This document shows, in pieces, positions 15,351-23,480 of a stretch of DNA of 30,012 nucleotides; position 1 is the stretch's first letter; each line of letters opens with the position of its first letter. Source of the stretch: Flavobacteriales bacterium (GTDB lineage: Bacteria; Bacteroidota; Bacteroidia; Flavobacteriales_E; Vicingaceae); NCBI GenBank assembly GCA_020635795.1, contig JACJZD010000009.1, positions 1 through 30,012 on the forward strand, written 5' to 3'. The notes under the pieces were generated by a model. The model was given only the letters and a program-made list of their open reading frames with translations. It searched no databases and was not told where the DNA came from. Both the position numbers and the translations under genes were made by a program.

Positions 15351-16766
15351 TATTTTATCCTTATGATAAACATCTATAGCTACAATTAATGCTATAAAAC
15401 CCCAGAACGGTACAGATGCTTTATCGGTATCTAAATAGTTATTTAAAAAGCCATGTACAACATAAGTAAATAACCCTAACAACGTACACAATACAACTGT
15501 TTTAATTTTTCCTTTGGGTAATTTGTGATAAAGCAATGACCCTCGATAGAAAACCATTCCAAAAAGAAAAAATACTGTTAACATTCCAATTAATCCAGTT
15601 TCAGCTAACGGACCAATATATTCACTATGTGCATTTCCATTATTCCCAACGTTGGTGCTTATAATGGTTTTATCTTTTGACGACTGAAATGGCGCATATT
15701 GAAACACATAGGTTCCTGGACCCCAGCCAAATATTGGTCGTTCTTGAAACATTCTAAATGCTGAATTCCATCTATTTAATCGTTCCTTATTTGAAGCGTC
15801 ACTCGATACATTTGAAATAGACTGAACATGTTCACTTAGTTCAGCAGATGAATCCTGATTGTTACGTTCCAAACTTAACATTATTGACGTCCAATTTAAA
15901 GCTATTAATACAATAGCTGTTGCTCCTATATAAAATAAGTATTTGAACTTAACTTTATACTTGTAAATAAAATATAAAACCAATGCTGCTACAAGACTAA
16001 CCCACGCTGCCCTTGTATAGGATAAAATTGTTCCCAACGTTACTATTCCCAAAACAACAAAAGAGGCAACCCTAAAATAAAATTTCTCTGATGAATCAAT
16101 AAAAATAAAGGTAATAGGAAGAAACATTGCTAAAATTGCCCCATAAGAAGTATGGTCTTTATAAAAAGGTTCCATTACCCAATGTGCTGCTTTTTCATCA
16201 AAGTTATACGATGCCAACCGAATTGAAGCATAAGTAATTACTCCAGCAAAAGGTATTAAATAAGCCCAGTAAAAAATACGGTAATTGTTCACTTTTAAAA
16301 ACAATTGCGTGCCTATAAAATAAAAACACACAATAAACCATAATCGAGAAACCAAAAACTTCAAAGAAACTATTGGCATTTCACTAGTAAAAATGGTTAA
16401 GAATATCCATCCCAAATAAATAAAAACAGCAATAGTAATAGGATGTTTTAATATCCGAGTATCAAAACCTTTATCGTAAATTAATTTTAGAAAAAACAAA
16501 ATCATCACCCCAAACATCAAGGGTTCTGTAGGCAAATACATTCCTATACCACCTAATTCTAAATCTTCAAGATTTAAAGATAACGGAGTGGTAAAAACGA
16601 TAAACCACATTAATTTTTCGACATTAAAAAATGCTAAAAACACGATAGCTAAAGCGGCGGGTAATAATGCCAAATAATAGAATTCTTTTATAATAAGAAT
16701 ACTATTTAAAGCAATGAAAAAAAAGCTTAAAATGTAAATGTAATATGGCTTAATTGCATTTAACAA
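15327..16766 (-). CDS. O-antigen ligase/polymerase family membrane protein (Wzy/WaaL-like)
   Basis: This 479-residue protein has about 11-12 hydrophobic helices and a large periplasmic loop (about residues 295-385) between late helices, the layout of the O-antigen polymerase/ligase superfamily. The family signature appears in the loop: NKERLNRWNSAFRMFQERPIFGWGPGTY, with the conserved R...W..a...f...P.fGwGpGt, followed by NAHSEYIGPLAETGLIG, with the H-[SN]-x-[YFL] motif. ILSYTRAAWVSLVAALVL earlier is the usual S-x-TRAA-W helix. In this setting, with a flippase and two chain-length regulators, polymerase (Wzy) is the more likely role than ligase. It is the last gene of the minus-strand operon, 3 bp after the preceding Wzz gene. 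Its 3' end overlaps the phosphatase gene by 24 bp. Confidence 0.87.
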   Translation of the reverse strand: MLNAIKPYYIYILSFFFIALNSILIIKEFYYLALLPAALAIVFLAFFNVEKLMWFIVFTTPLSLNLEDLELGGIGMYLPTEPLMFGVMILFFLKLIYDKGFDTRILKHPITIAVFIYLGWIFLTIFTSEMPIVSLKFLVSRLWFIVCFYFIGTQLFLKVNNYRIFYWAYLIPFAGVITYASIRLASYNFDEKAAHWVMEPFYKDHTSYGAILAMFLPITFIFIDSSEKFYFRVASFVVLGIVTLGTILSYTRAAWVSLVAALVLYFIYKYKVKFKYLFYIGATAIVLIALNWTSIMLSLERNNQDSSAELSEHVQSISNVSSDASNKERLNRWNSAFRMFQERPIFGWGPGTYVFQYAPFQSSKDKTIISTNVGNNGNAHSEYIGPLAETGLIGMLTVFFLFGMVFYRGSLLYHKLPKGKIKTVVLCTLLGLFTYVVHGFLNNYLDTDKASVPFWGFIALIVAIDVYHKDKILLESNTK

Positions 16767-16769
16767 TTA

Positions 16770-17720
16770 TTATTTTTTTATCTTATTTTGAAATAAAATA
16801 ACCACAAAAGCAAAAAATACGGCTCCAAAAGTTGAAATAGCAACTATTAACCAACGAATTGGATATACTTTTTTATAGGAAACTACTGGTTTAGTTATAA
16901 TGTTTGTGTAAGTCATAACTCTTCGGTAAGTTTTATCTGCTTTTATAAATTCACTTTCCCAGTATTTGTAAGCATCCAAAATATGATAAACCCTCTGTTC
17001 AAGATTAATAAAATCTCCACCTTTTTCCTCTATATTATTCATCAATTTTATTATCTCATCATAATTTGATGATGTTTTACTTGCTCCATCAAAAGTCCTT
17101 AAATAACCTCGCATTACTTCTTCAGATTGAACGCTATAATTGATAATGTGGTACTCTTTTCTGATTTTTTTTAATTCACTTGAGACAGAATCTAAATTAG
17201 ATTTTATCCTATTAAATTGAGTTTCTACAGTAATCAAATCTTCTAAAGCTCTTTTTTTATGTTCAGCTCTGATAACTTTATTTACATTTTCAATAATACT
17301 GTTAACCATTTTATAAGCAATCTCCGGATCTGTATCTGTTACAACAATCTCTGCCGACTCATACTTAGTTTCACTAATTTTTACATTATCATCGTACTCT
17401 AACATTAAATAATAATCAGCTAACTTATCTTCGGGCTTAATATCATAATGTTCTGCTAGGTTAAACTCTTTAATAACGTTTTCTTTTATCGTTCTAGATT
17501 CAAACCACTGCATCATTTGTTCAATTGGGCTTTCTTCTGAATACTCACCTAAATTAGAAGGATAAACAATTGCCTGTGATTTAAACTTAGGCTTAATAAA
17601 TGTTGCTGATGAAAATATTACCGATAAAACAGCTGCTACTAATCCAACTATAATCAGTATTTTTTTATTTTTTAATGCAATCTGGAAAAGATTACTATTC
17701 ATGTTTGCTAAGTCTGACAT
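16770..17720 (-). CDS. Wzz-family polysaccharide chain-length determinant (paralogue 2)
   Basis: This 316-residue protein has the Wzz/PCP layout: a short cytoplasmic N-terminus, TM1 at about 17-38 (ILIIVGLVAAVLSVIFSSATFI), a periplasmic domain with long helices (coiled segments around 160-200, TVETQFNRIKSNLDSVSSELKKIRKEY), and TM2 at about 288-311 preceded by KPVVSYKKVYPIRWLIV. The Pro-rich motif before TM2 is the family signature. No tyrosine kinase domain is fused, so it is a PCP-1/OPX-like co-polymerase rather than PCP-2a with kinase. Wzz proteins set the length distribution of the polymer made by Wzy. It is separated from paralogue 1 by 5 bp and from the polymerase gene by 3 bp. Confidence 0.85.
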   Translation of the reverse strand: MSDLANMNSNLFQIALKNKKILIIVGLVAAVLSVIFSSATFIKPKFKSQAIVYPSNLGEYSEESPIEQMMQWFESRTIKENVIKEFNLAEHYDIKPEDKLADYYLMLEYDDNVKISETKYESAEIVVTDTDPEIAYKMVNSIIENVNKVIRAEHKKRALEDLITVETQFNRIKSNLDSVSSELKKIRKEYHIINYSVQSEEVMRGYLRTFDGASKTSSNYDEIIKLMNNIEEKGGDFINLEQRVYHILDAYKYWESEFIKADKTYRRVMTYTNIITKPVVSYKKVYPIRWLIVAISTFGAVFFAFVVILFQNKIKK

Positions 17721-17725
17721 AACAG

Positions 17726-18727
17726 CTATTTTAATAAGTTATAGTTTTGTTGAACAATTAATACCAGCAAGGTTAAAATTAATACAGAAAATACCGATAC
17801 CAATACAATTAACCAACGAATAGGGTAAGTACTTTTCTCGGCAGGAAAGGCATTGTTAACGATAAACTTGTGTTGTAAAATGGTTTCAGCATCAACTTTA
17901 GCTTCTTCGTATTTTGTATGTAAAGATGTAAGTTGCTTTTTTTCAAATTCCAATTGATCTCGAATTGAAACATATGCTCCTCCATATTTTGATAATGTAT
18001 GAAGCCTATTTTCTAATGCTGCTATAGCTGATGATTTCCCTTGTAAAACAGCAATAGCTAATTGTTCTGTTAATCGTTCAGCCTGAGATTCATAATCTAT
18101 TACACCTAAAATTCTTAATGCAGTTAACGAATCTTCTAACGATTTTATAAACTCTTTTTGATTCAAGTATCGTTGCTCTACAATTTTAAATGCAGGAATG
18201 GCGATATCTTTTTGCATTCTATTTTTTACAGAATCCATAAAAACAGCAATATCATTGGCAATAAACGCTGCTGTATCAGCATCGTAATCTAAAACAGATA
18301 TTTCAACAGCCAAATATTTAGTTAACTTAAAGGTAATATTGTCGTTAAACTTATCATACAGTTTTGTGTTCTTGTATTGTTCGTCCTCGTCAATACAATA
18401 ATGTCTCATCAAATTGTATTTCTCGATAATACGGTGTTTAATTTCATCAGAATTTAAAATCTGTAAAAGTTGTTCTGCTTCTTCAACTTCTCCAAACTTT
18501 AATACATCATCTTTACCTGAAATATTTTCTGCAATGATGGCTTTTGATATCGAATTTGTAGTGGTAGGGTAAAGAATAACTGTAGATTTATATTTATCCT
18601 TAATAAATAGCGTAATAACTAACGACACTATGGCCGCTGTCATCCCTACTATTAACAATAATTTTCTATTATTGGAAATGAGGCTAACCAAGTTACCATT
18701 GTTTATGTTCTGGCTTTCTTTATTCAC
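17726..18727 (-). CDS. Wzz-family polysaccharide chain-length determinant (paralogue 1)
   Basis: This 333-residue protein has two flanking membrane helices (about 20-43, LLLIVGMTAAIVSLVITLFI; and about 303-328, IRWLIVLVSVFSVLILTLLVLIV) and a predominantly helical periplasmic domain. KYKSTVILYPTTTNSISKA after TM1 and FPAEKSTYPIRWLIV before TM2 are typical of Wzz. It resembles the next gene in layout and motif placement but differs in sequence, so the two probably arose by an old duplication and may form mixed oligomers or set two chain lengths (inference). A 78-bp gap separates it from the flippase gene upstream. Confidence 0.85.
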   Translation of the reverse strand: MNKESQNINNGNLVSLISNNRKLLLIVGMTAAIVSLVITLFIKDKYKSTVILYPTTTNSISKAIIAENISGKDDVLKFGEVEEAEQLLQILNSDEIKHRIIEKYNLMRHYCIDEDEQYKNTKLYDKFNDNITFKLTKYLAVEISVLDYDADTAAFIANDIAVFMDSVKNRMQKDIAIPAFKIVEQRYLNQKEFIKSLEDSLTALRILGVIDYESQAERLTEQLAIAVLQGKSSAIAALENRLHTLSKYGGAYVSIRDQLEFEKKQLTSLHTKYEEAKVDAETILQHKFIVNNAFPAEKSTYPIRWLIVLVSVFSVLILTLLVLIVQQNYNLLK

Positions 18728-18805
18728 TTAACACGGTATTACACCTAATTTTTAAGACCTCCAAAAATACAATTTTTTATTGTCCATAAAGCAATCAGCA
18801 ATGTT

Positions 18806-20245
18806 TTATCTGTTTTTGATTAATCCCATTAAATCTTTAACATTTACAATTCTTAAAAGAAACGTAATACTGCTAGATACAATTATTATGGTTATTAGTG
18901 AATATAACAATGTAATGTCGAATTTTTTTAATCCTAAAACAACCAAAACTATCATCAAAAACAAAAAACCAACTTTTAATACATATTTTAAATTAATCGT
19001 AAAACTGAACATTCTATTACAAATAACTATTTGAGCCAAAAGAATTACAAACTGTGTAATTAAACTCGCAATGGCCGAGCCTTCTGCCTTATATGTTGGA
19101 ATTAGCCAAAAATTCAGCAATAGATTAAGAAACAAACCTACAACAGCAATGGTATTTAACTGTTTTAAACTTCCGTTCGATGTAAGTAATGTTCCATAAA
19201 TGTATGTTCCTGAAATTGCCACAAAGCAGAACATCAAAATACTCAATACATTTGATGATGACTGATTGTAATGGCTGTATAATAAGCCAATGATGTCATC
19301 CCCATAAAACAAGCAGAAAATTGCTAAAATTGAAGCAGGAATAAAAAGCAAGGAAAACGACAACCTTAATAAATCATCTAATTTTTCTTTTTTATAAATC
19401 ATTAAGGCAAACATGGGCAATAAAAGTCCGGCAAACAACACCCCTATTTGTGAAGAAGCGTCAAGCAATCGATACGCCTGAGCATAAATAGCTGCTTGTT
19501 GCTCACCATCTACTAACATCAAGTCTAGCATAATAGCGTCTAACCTGTAATAAAAAGTCATGGTTAATACTAAAAAAGCATATGGTATTGTTTGTTTGAG
19601 TGTTACCAATAAAAAAGGAATGTTTAATTGAAACTTAAACAACTTTGTTTTTACAATAATGATGGTGAATACAATAGAAGCAGTTATTAAATATGCAAGA
19701 GTTTGAGCATATATAAAATGAAATACAGAGAATGGAGCATCAATTACATTTCCCCACAATAAAATACCACAGAAGCCAATCATCAACACCTTATCTAATA
19801 CCGAAAGTACACTATCCATAGCAAACAAATGAAGTCCTGATATATTTGATCGCATAAACAATATAAGAGATATAAAAAATTGATTAATGGACAAAAACAA
19901 TAACATCATAAACCTATCAGAATCATATCCAACAAAATACCCCACAACAAAAGTTACCACAAAATAAACTACCGACAACAAAAACTTAAACGTAAGTAGC
20001 CCCGAAAAATATTTGGAAAGAATGTGGTTGTTTTGAGCAATATTTTTGTTGTTGTAGTTGGTTAAACCTAAATCTAACAAAATGCTAAACAACATCGAGA
20101 AGTTAAATAAAGCAAAATACACTCCGTAATCTTCTGATGGAACCATGTTTTGAACAGTACGGTCTATACCGAAAATCCAAAATGGCTTAATTAAAAAATT
20201 AAGCAACAGAAGTAAAGCAAGATTGACGATGAATTTGCGTTGCAC
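18806..20245 (-). CDS. Polysaccharide flippase (Wzx / MATE-MOP superfamily)
   Basis: This 479-residue protein is hydrophobic throughout with about 12-14 membrane helices, the normal size for Wzx/RfbX-type lipid-linked oligosaccharide flippases. VPSEDYGVYFALFNFSMLFSILLDLGLTNYNNKNIAQ near the N-terminus (33-70) is the characteristic 'eyG.f.l......l...ldlGl..y..r.ia' pattern of this family. The start is GTG at 20245-20243; the hydrophobic N-terminus begins right after it and the next in-frame ATG would remove the first helix. A TATTTTTG promoter element lies upstream, divergent from the glycosyltransferase gene. It heads a four-gene minus-strand operon with two Wzz genes and the polymerase. Confidence 0.87.
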   Translation of the reverse strand: MQRKFIVNLALLLLLNFLIKPFWIFGIDRTVQNMVPSEDYGVYFALFNFSMLFSILLDLGLTNYNNKNIAQNNHILSKYFSGLLTFKFLLSVVYFVVTFVVGYFVGYDSDRFMMLLFLSINQFFISLILFMRSNISGLHLFAMDSVLSVLDKVLMIGFCGILLWGNVIDAPFSVFHFIYAQTLAYLITASIVFTIIIVKTKLFKFQLNIPFLLVTLKQTIPYAFLVLTMTFYYRLDAIMLDLMLVDGEQQAAIYAQAYRLLDASSQIGVLFAGLLLPMFALMIYKKEKLDDLLRLSFSLLFIPASILAIFCLFYGDDIIGLLYSHYNQSSSNVLSILMFCFVAISGTYIYGTLLTSNGSLKQLNTIAVVGLFLNLLLNFWLIPTYKAEGSAIASLITQFVILLAQIVICNRMFSFTINLKYVLKVGFLFLMIVLVVLGLKKFDITLLYSLITIIIVSSSITFLLRIVNVKDLMGLIKNR

Positions 20246-20261
20246 GTAAATTGATTTTCAA

Positions 20262-20269
20262 CAAAAATA
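20262..20269 (-). promoter_or_regulatory. -7 promoter element TATTTTTG for the flippase operon
   Basis: The minus strand shows TATTTTTG, an exact TAnnTTTG match, 16 nt upstream of the GTG at 20245. No clear -33 element is seen. Confidence 0.45.
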
Positions 20270-20312
20270 ACTTATCTTAATCAATATTATTATTTTCGCT
20301 AAAAATTAACTC

Positions 20313-21455
20313 TTGAAAATAGCTGTAAATACTCGATTGTTGCTGAAGGATAAAATGGATGGAATCGGCTTATTCACCTTCGAATCGTTCAAAAAAATTG
20401 TTTTAGCACACCCCGACACTGAATTTATTTTTATTTTCGATAGAACTCCACAACCTGAATTTCTATTTGCAAAAAACATTACGGCTAAAGTAATTTCACC
20501 ACAAGCCAGACATCCTTTTTTATATATGGTTTGGTATCAATTTTCATTAAAACGTCTATTAAAGAGCTTAAATCCTGATGTTTTTGTTGCAACCGATGGA
20601 ATGATTCCGTTTAATACTAAAACCAAAACATTAGCCGTTATTCACGATTTAAATTTTGAGCATCACCCAGAGCATTTACCAAAACTGTTGCGAAATTACT
20701 ATTGCAAATATTTTCCAAAATTTGCTCAACAAGCTACACGAATTGCAACTGTTTCGGAGTTTTCTAAATCTGATATTTGTAGGACCTACAAAATTGATGA
20801 ATCAAAAATTGATGTGGTTTACAATGGTCCAAACGAAAATTTTATTCCAATTTCTACTGCTGAACAAAAGTTAATAAAAGAACAATATACCGCTGGTTAC
20901 GATTACTTTTTATTTGTAGGTACCTTACATCCACGTAAAAATCTCATTAATTTGTTTAAAGCTTTTGATGATTTTAAGATCAAGACTAAATCACCAAAAA
21001 AGCTATTAATTGTTGGGCGTAAAATGTGGTGGACAAAAGAAATAGAAGAAACATTAAACAATCTGAATCATAAAGAGGACATTATTTTTGCAGGTAGAGT
21101 TACTGAAAATGAACTGTATAAAATAACCGCATCGGCTTATGCACTAACTTATGTCCCAATTTTTGAAGGTTTTGGTATTCCGTTAGTTGAAGCCATGAGC
21201 TGTGGAACTCCAGTTATCACATCAAACATTACCTCAATGCCCGAAGTAGTTGAAGATGCTGGAATTTTAGTCGACCCCTTTTCAATTGACGATATTTCTA
21301 ATGCCATGGTTAGAATGGCGAATGAATCTTGTTTACGACATAATCTTTCAGAAAAAAGTATTGTTCAAGCCAAAAAATTCAGTTGGGATAAGACTGCTGA
21401 TTTATTGTGGAAATCAATTCTAAAAACAATAGATACTTCGACAAGTTCAGAATGA
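20313..21455 (+). CDS. Glycosyltransferase family 4 (GT-B fold)
   Basis: This 380-residue protein is the usual size for GT4. It starts with TTG at 20313 (KIAVNTRLLLKDKMDGIG follows); homologues begin at this point, and no in-frame ATG lies nearby. The C-terminal nucleotide-sugar domain shows FLFVGTLHPRKNLINLFKAF (about 204-223), the usual start of the second Rossmann half, and FEGFGIPLVEAMSCGTPVITS (about 286-306), which contains the E-x7-E catalytic/binding motif. It transfers a sugar from a nucleotide donor onto a lipid-linked or polysaccharide acceptor in the cytoplasm and fits with the divergent Wzx/Wzy/Wzz operon. The last residues (KTIDTSTSSE) and the stop codon come from a dispersed 26-bp repeat (21431-21456), so the native C-terminus was probably altered. 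rnhB begins 12 bp later. Confidence 0.88.
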   Translation: MKIAVNTRLLLKDKMDGIGLFTFESFKKIVLAHPDTEFIFIFDRTPQPEFLFAKNITAKVISPQARHPFLYMVWYQFSLKRLLKSLNPDVFVATDGMIPFNTKTKTLAVIHDLNFEHHPEHLPKLLRNYYCKYFPKFAQQATRIATVSEFSKSDICRTYKIDESKIDVVYNGPNENFIPISTAEQKLIKEQYTAGYDYFLFVGTLHPRKNLINLFKAFDDFKIKTKSPKKLLIVGRKMWWTKEIEETLNNLNHKEDIIFAGRVTENELYKITASAYALTYVPIFEGFGIPLVEAMSCGTPVITSNITSMPEVVEDAGILVDPFSIDDISNAMVRMANESCLRHNLSEKSIVQAKKFSWDKTADLLWKSILKTIDTSTSSE

Positions 21456-21456
21456 C
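21431..21456. repeat. 26-bp dispersed repeat, copy B, overlapping the GT4 stop codon
   Basis: The reverse complement reads GTCATTCTGAAC...GTATCT and aligns without gaps to 3050-3075 (18 of 26). It supplies the last seven sense codons and the TGA of the glycosyltransferase. Confidence 0.55.
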
Positions 21457-21467
21457 AAATTAATAAA

Positions 21468-22067
21468 ATGTTAAAGAGTTATTTTCAAAAAAAACTAATT
21501 GAAGCTGGCTGCGACGAAGCAGGAAGAGGTTGTTTAGCTGGACCCGTTTATGCAGCCGCAGTCGTTTTTCCAAAAGATTACAAAAACAAGATACTCAACG
21601 ACTCTAAACAGGTTTCTGAAAAAAAACGTGAATTGCTCCGTTTCGAAATTGAAAAAGAAGCCATCGCTTTTGGTATTGGAGTTGTTGATAACAATGAAAT
21701 TGATGAAATCAACATTTTAAACGCCTCGTTTTTAGCTATGCACCGAGCAATTGATGCATTAAAATTAAAGCCCGAATTATTATTAATTGATGGCAATCGT
21801 TTTAAACCATACAAAAAAATTCCCCACGAGTGTATCATCAAAGGTGATGGTAAATTTCTTTCTATTGCTGCAGCTTCTATTTTAGCAAAAACCTATCGTG
21901 ATGAATTTATGGATAACGCTCATCTAAATCACCCCTTTTACGATTGGAACAATAATAAAGGTTATCCTACAAAAGCTCATCGAGAAGCTATCAAAAAACA
22001 TGGTATTACAGATTTACATCGACAATCATTTCAATTGTTACCCAAACAACTTGTTTTAGATTTATAA
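21468..22067 (+). CDS. rnhB: Ribonuclease HII
   Basis: It removes ribonucleotides from RNA/DNA hybrids and single ribonucleotides misincorporated in DNA, in the cytoplasm. The 199-residue length is normal. The metal-binding acidic residues are all present: Asp16-Glu17 in the GCDEAGRG motif, Asp108 in LLIDGNR and Asp127 in KGDGKFLSIAAAS. The SIAAASILAKTYRD and GYPTKAH...HG-T-HR-SF signatures follow as in E. coli RnhB. It starts 12 bp after the glycosyltransferase stop and probably shares its transcript. The pairing looks incidental, since RNase HII has no role in glycan synthesis. Confidence 0.96.
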   Translation: MLKSYFQKKLIEAGCDEAGRGCLAGPVYAAAVVFPKDYKNKILNDSKQVSEKKRELLRFEIEKEAIAFGIGVVDNNEIDEINILNASFLAMHRAIDALKLKPELLLIDGNRFKPYKKIPHECIIKGDGKFLSIAAASILAKTYRDEFMDNAHLNHPFYDWNNNKGYPTKAHREAIKKHGITDLHRQSFQLLPKQLVLDL

Positions 22068-22137
22068 AAAGTGGAATAAATACACTTGACTTTTTAACTT
22101 TCAAATTTTCTTACCCTTTTCTTACCACTTAGTTGAT

Positions 22138-22145
22138 TATATTTG
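22138..22145 (+). promoter_or_regulatory. -7 promoter element TATATTTG for kynU
   Basis: Exact TAnnTTTG match, 18 nt before the ATG at 22164. The -33 region is T-rich without a clear TTTG. Confidence 0.55.
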
Positions 22146-22163
22146 TACTCCAAAAACGATTGA

Positions 22164-23441
22164 ATGAACTACCAAAATACGATTGAATTTGCTCAAAAAT
22201 TAGACGAGCAAGATGAATTGAAAAGTTATAGAAGTAAGTTTCATATTCCTGTAATTAATGGGATTGAAACCTTATATTTTACAGGAAACTCATTAGGGTT
22301 ACAGCCTAAAACAACCACAGCATATATTAATCAGGAACTCGAAGATTGGGCTAAATGGGGAGTTGAAGGACATTTCCATGCAAAAAATCCATGGTTTTCA
22401 TATCACGAACAATTTGCTAAACCAATTTCAAAAATTGTTGGAGCACTTCCAACCGAAGTTGTGGTAATGAACAATTTAACTGTTAACTTAAACTTGCTAA
22501 TGGTTTCGTTTTACCGTCCAACTAAAGAGCGTTTTAAAATTGTATGCGAAGCAAAAGCTTTTCCTTCCGACCAATATGCGTTAGAAATGCAAGTGAAAAA
22601 TGCTGGATTTAATCCTGATGAAGCATTGATTGAAGTTGCTCCAAGAGATGGCGAAAAAACCATCCGACACGAAGACATTATTTCCGCAATAGAACAAGCA
22701 GGAAATTCACTTGCTTGTGTAATGATTGGCGGAGTAAACTATTTTACGGGTCAGGTTTTTAATATGAAAGCCATTACCGAAGCTGCACACAAAGTGGGTG
22801 CAAATTGTGGTTTTGACCTAGCACATGGAGCAGGTAATATAGCGTTAAAACTACACGATTGGAATGTTGATTTTGCTTGTTGGTGCTCTTACAAATATTT
22901 AAACTCTGGTCCAGGAGGGGTTTCTGGAATTTATGTTCACGAACGCCATTGTAACAATACTGATTTAATAAGGTTTGCTGGTTGGTGGGGACAAGAAAAA
23001 GAAACGCGTTTTTTAATGGAGAAAGGTTTTAAACCCATGAAAACTGCCGAAGCTTGGCAAATGAGTAATGCCCCTGTACTAACTATGGCTGCTCACAAAG
23101 CTGCCATTGATATTTTTGATGAAGTTGGCATGGATAAATTGTTAAAAAAACAACGATTGTTATCAGGTTACCTTGAATTTATTGTAGACGATATCAACTC
23201 ATCACTCAACACTCAAAACCCACCTCTCGAAATTATCACTCCAAGAAATTGGGAAGAAAGAGGTTGCCAGGTTTCTATTGTTGCGCATGGTTACGGAAAA
23301 GCCTTGTTTAATAAGTTACTCGATAAAGGAGTTATTTCCGATTGGAGAGAACCCAATGTTATTCGTTTAGCACCAGTTCCGCTTTACAATAGCTATCTTG
23401 ATATTTATAAATTTGGAGAAATCCTAAAAAACGCTTTATAA
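22164..23441 (+). CDS. kynU: Kynureninase
   Basis: Kynureninase is a PLP enzyme that splits kynurenine (or 3-hydroxykynurenine) into anthranilate (or 3-hydroxyanthranilate) and alanine. The protein has 425 residues, typical of the family. YFTGNSLGLQPKTT (about 38-51) is the N-terminal signature. NYFTGQVFNM and FDLAHGAGNIALKLHDWNVDFACWCSYKYLNSGPGG follow, and Lys244 in SYKYLNSGPG is the PLP-binding lysine. WWGQEKETRFLME is the usual late motif. It stands directly before a kynurenine 3-monooxygenase gene (39 bp gap), so together they would turn kynurenine into 3-hydroxyanthranilate, leading to quinolinate/NAD+ or to catabolism. No tryptophan dioxygenase or 3-hydroxyanthranilate dioxygenase gene is in the window. 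An upstream TATATTTG promoter is present. Confidence 0.96.
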   Translation: MNYQNTIEFAQKLDEQDELKSYRSKFHIPVINGIETLYFTGNSLGLQPKTTTAYINQELEDWAKWGVEGHFHAKNPWFSYHEQFAKPISKIVGALPTEVVVMNNLTVNLNLLMVSFYRPTKERFKIVCEAKAFPSDQYALEMQVKNAGFNPDEALIEVAPRDGEKTIRHEDIISAIEQAGNSLACVMIGGVNYFTGQVFNMKAITEAAHKVGANCGFDLAHGAGNIALKLHDWNVDFACWCSYKYLNSGPGGVSGIYVHERHCNNTDLIRFAGWWGQEKETRFLMEKGFKPMKTAEAWQMSNAPVLTMAAHKAAIDIFDEVGMDKLLKKQRLLSGYLEFIVDDINSSLNTQNPPLEIITPRNWEERGCQVSIVAHGYGKALFNKLLDKGVISDWREPNVIRLAPVPLYNSYLDIYKFGEILKNAL

Positions 23442-23480
23442 CTCATAAACTTCTAACCAGATAAACTCATAAACTATTAT
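23442..23480. repeat. Short direct repeat AACTCATAAACT x2 between kynU and kmo
   Basis: AACTCATAAACT occurs twice in the 39-bp spacer, separated by about 14 nt; the first copy begins at the kynU stop. Its function is unknown; it may be slippage-prone spacer filler. Confidence 0.45.

Noticed and set aside
18780..19034. Plus-strand ORF of 84 codons within the flippase 3' end
   Set aside because: It lies antisense to the well-supported flippase, has no homology that I recognise and no promoter. It is a shadow of the minus-strand gene.
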